Assembly (NCBI RefSeq): GCF_042651425.1
Contig: NZ_JBHSCW010000006.1
Location: forward strand, 1 to 64,000
Length of the DNA: 64,000 nt
DNA from: Fodinicurvata halophila
GTDB lineage: Bacteria; Pseudomonadota; Alphaproteobacteria; Kiloniellales; DSM-21159
Direction of reading: 5' to 3'
Part shown: positions 62,404 to 64,000 of the stretch, piece by piece
Layout of the letters: each line of letters starts with the position of its first letter
Position numbering within the stretch: the stretch's first letter is position 1
The notes under the pieces: generated by a model
The model's database searches: none
What the model was told of the DNA's origin: nothing
Seen by the model: the letters and a program-made list of their open reading frames with translations, nothing else
Translations under genes and position numbers: made by a program

Positions 62404-62979
62404 GTGTCGCCCCCATCACCAGACAGGAGCTACGTGGAGAGCTTGGTGTGCCTGCTGCCGGTTCAGCATGTGGCCCAGTTGCTTGCGCTGCATTGGCATA
62501 CCATCAAGACCATCGATCACAGGCGCTTGCAGCACGAGGTCTGCGCCCCGGAGCACAGCTGCCTGCGGCGCCTGATCATGGACGAGAGCGCTCTGTTCAA
62601 GGGGCACCGCTATGCAACAGTGGTCATCGATGCCGACAGCCAGCAGGTGCTCTGCGTGGGCGAGGGCCGCAGCCGGGAAGCAGTGCGCCCCTTCTTCGAC
62701 TGGCTGGGGCCTGAAGCCTGCGCCAGCATTGAGGCCGTGGCGATCGACATGAAGACGGCCCTGGACAAGGAAACCCGGACGCACTGCCCCAAGGCGCGCA
62801 TTGTCTACAATCTCTTTCATGTCGTCGCCAAGTTCGGACGTGAGGTCATCGACCATGTTCGTGTCGACAAAGCCAACCAGCTGCGCCACGACAAACCCGC
62901 GCGTTAGGTCATCAAACGCATGGCCTATGGATACCGCGACACAGATTACTTCTTCTTCAAGATCAAGGCCGCTTCCCTG
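62404..62979 (+). pseudogene. ISL3-family transposase, truncated and internally deleted
   Basis: The frame reads LVCLLPVQHVAQLLALHWHT, LIMDESALFKGHRYATVVID, VLCVGEGRSREAVRPFFDWL and YNLFHVVAKFGREVIDHV, the central DDE region of ISL3-family transposases. The amino-terminal zinc-ribbon and HTH part is missing. After DKPAR a stop codon (62905-62907) is followed in frame by VIKRMAYGYRDTDYFFFKIK, which is the extreme carboxyl end of the family. A large internal part was thus lost, probably by recombination between the two VIKR-coding sequences. It is inactive. Confidence 0.8.
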
Positions 62980-63002
62980 CTAATACGCGATAAACCTAAA
63001 TT

Positions 63003-63974
63003 TTATACCGACTCATTCCTTCCTGGCCGCCCCGAAGCAGAACTCGAGTTTCTCGAATAGTACCTGGAATCGATGCACCAGACCCCTCCCTTCTTTTCTG
63101 ATATTGTGTATATATCGGCCTTTACTTGATCGATACCTATTGTGTAGGTTCTTGAGGGAAGCTCTTGGAGCAAATGACCAGCTAGAGCTTCAGCGGATGC
63201 TTCCCTAAAAGTACTGTCGCTTTCAAACAACGCACTAAGAATCTTTGCTTCGGCAAGACGCCGTTCTTTAACTTCATGCTTGGTGGCGCGCTTACGGCGA
63301 GTTTGAACCGACCTGTGCTCTTTCGTATCAGTCGAAAAGAACCGGAGAAGCTTGGCCCTGACCCCATCATTCAGGAGCCAATAATCCGCATTAAATGAAC
63401 TTGGCTCATGGCTTGATGGGCATGCCGCCTTGAGCGACTCAGCAAGAAAGGGACGAGGCTCATCTGATCTTCCGTCATACCCCCATGCTCTGAGATGACC
63501 ACTCTCCAATAGAGAAAGAAGGTCTTGCTCCATCTGAAGCCAGATATTATCCCTCTCGTCTTCAAGTACCATCCATCTGTGACTGAAATCTTTAGCCCAG
63601 GTTTTTTCGATCCATGCGCCGCCGCCACTAATTACAGAACTGAAGGCGAGTGCGGTCATGTCTTCAGGCTCGGGCCGCAAGGTACTATTAAAATTCGGCT
63701 GCGCCCACGAAGGATATATAGGATCAATGGTGTCATCCCATAGAGGTCGAGCGTTCTTGTACTCAGTGCTCAACTTGAGAAACTCATCATCGATATTATC
63801 GAGCTTTTCCTGCGCTTCCGACGAGGAATAATCCCGGCAGACGCTCCACCAATTTAGACCCGACAATACCCCGACATTGTTGAATCGTATGGAGAAAACT
63901 CCTACTCGTTCCGTATCCTCCGGATTGGCAAGGTATACCGGTAAAAGGCGCAGGCTTCTCCAGGATTTTTCCAT
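63003..63974 (-). CDS. Unknown protein, possibly extending beyond the right edge
   Basis: The listed frame has 323 residues from ATG 63974 but stays open to the end of the window, so the true start may lie outside. No domain is recognised. Visible features are WWSVCRDYSSSEAQEKLDNI, WDDTIDPIYPSWAQPNF, a basic segment RSVQTRRKRATKHEVKERRL and a Ser-rich end. The last residues (SGRPGRNESV) run into sequence next to the ISL3 fragment and may not be original. It has no good ribosome-binding site. Base use is AT-richer than the core half of the window. Confidence 0.5.
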   Translation of the reverse strand: MEKSWRSLRLLPVYLANPEDTERVGVFSIRFNNVGVLSGLNWWSVCRDYSSSEAQEKLDNIDDEFLKLSTEYKNARPLWDDTIDPIYPSWAQPNFNSTLRPEPEDMTALAFSSVISGGGAWIEKTWAKDFSHRWMVLEDERDNIWLQMEQDLLSLLESGHLRAWGYDGRSDEPRPFLAESLKAACPSSHEPSSFNADYWLLNDGVRAKLLRFFSTDTKEHRSVQTRRKRATKHEVKERRLAEAKILSALFESDSTFREASAEALAGHLLQELPSRTYTIGIDQVKADIYTISEKKGGVWCIDSRYYSRNSSSASGRPGRNESV

Positions 63975-64000
63975 GTATCGTTCAAGGGAGTAAGAAAGGT

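Noticed and set aside
52568..64000. Complete prophage
   Set aside because: There are no capsid, terminase, portal or lysis genes, and the integrase is only a fragment.
52568..64000. CRISPR array or cas genes in the island
   Set aside because: No regularly spaced repeats of 25-40 bases and no Cas proteins are visible in the whole window. TTCCAAT repeats at 52859-52910 are only seven bases long.

Overview
The window looks like chromosomal DNA of a GC-rich alphaproteobacterium. The order and form of several clusters point to the Rhodospirillales or a related group such as Rhodovibrionaceae/Fodinicurvata; that placement is inference. The evidence is the prs-rplY-pth-ychF cluster, the chvI-chvG-hprK-rapZ-EIIA-HPr-EI cluster, hemC-hemD-mitofilin-hemY, yejABEF, a 41-residue zinc-less L36 and truncated alpha-type HPr kinase.

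Layout. 1-930: the edge of an IS5-type element, then a Phd/YefM-PIN toxin-antitoxin pair. 931-5420: a small membrane protein, ychF/pth/L25/prs on the minus strand, and rpmJ with its own promoter and terminator. 5459-9575: glcDEF behind a promoter and a FadR/GntR-type operator. 9629-13419: tandem paralogous CHASE4-like sensor kinases. 13447-20728: htpG, a Suv3-like helicase with an S4-domain protein, an aminotransferase and a 2-hydroxyacid reductase. 20772-26517: the yejABEF peptide importer. 26658-33637: hisN, an unusual two-haem cytochrome c, kdsB-pheA, an FMN 2-hydroxyacid oxidase and pckA. 33786-42542: an MHYT sensor kinase, ChvI-ChvG, and a regulatory PTS in which HprK and RapZ are one polypeptide. 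42530-50686: the haem genes with the mitofilin-like protein, then tsaD, gpsA, YciI, EVE and Rieske proteins. 50699-52567: a PAS sensor kinase and tRNA-Thr(CGT).

From about 52568 to the right edge the character changes to an accessory island next to the tRNA gene. GC is visibly lower, codon use differs, there are broken mobile genes, and the proteins are ATPases and nucleases. 52932-59665 holds four closely spaced plus-strand genes: a DUF4143-type ATPase, a 992-residue PHP phosphoesterase-SMC-like ATPase, an ABC/OLD-like ATPase, and an HNH nuclease. The last two resemble a Septu PtuA-PtuB pair. Beyond them lie a tyrosine-recombinase remnant, a P-loop replication-type ATPase with an excisionase-like HTH protein, an internally deleted ISL3 transposase and an unknown protein that runs off the window.

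Functionally, the core half combines carbon-source handling (glycolate oxidation, 2-hydroxyacid oxidation, PEP carboxykinase) with envelope and phosphate-relay signalling (ChvGI, HprK-RapZ, EIIA/HPr/EI). Five hybridless histidine kinases are encoded but only one response regulator (ChvI). The island half is best read as a probable anti-phage or anti-plasmid defence island.
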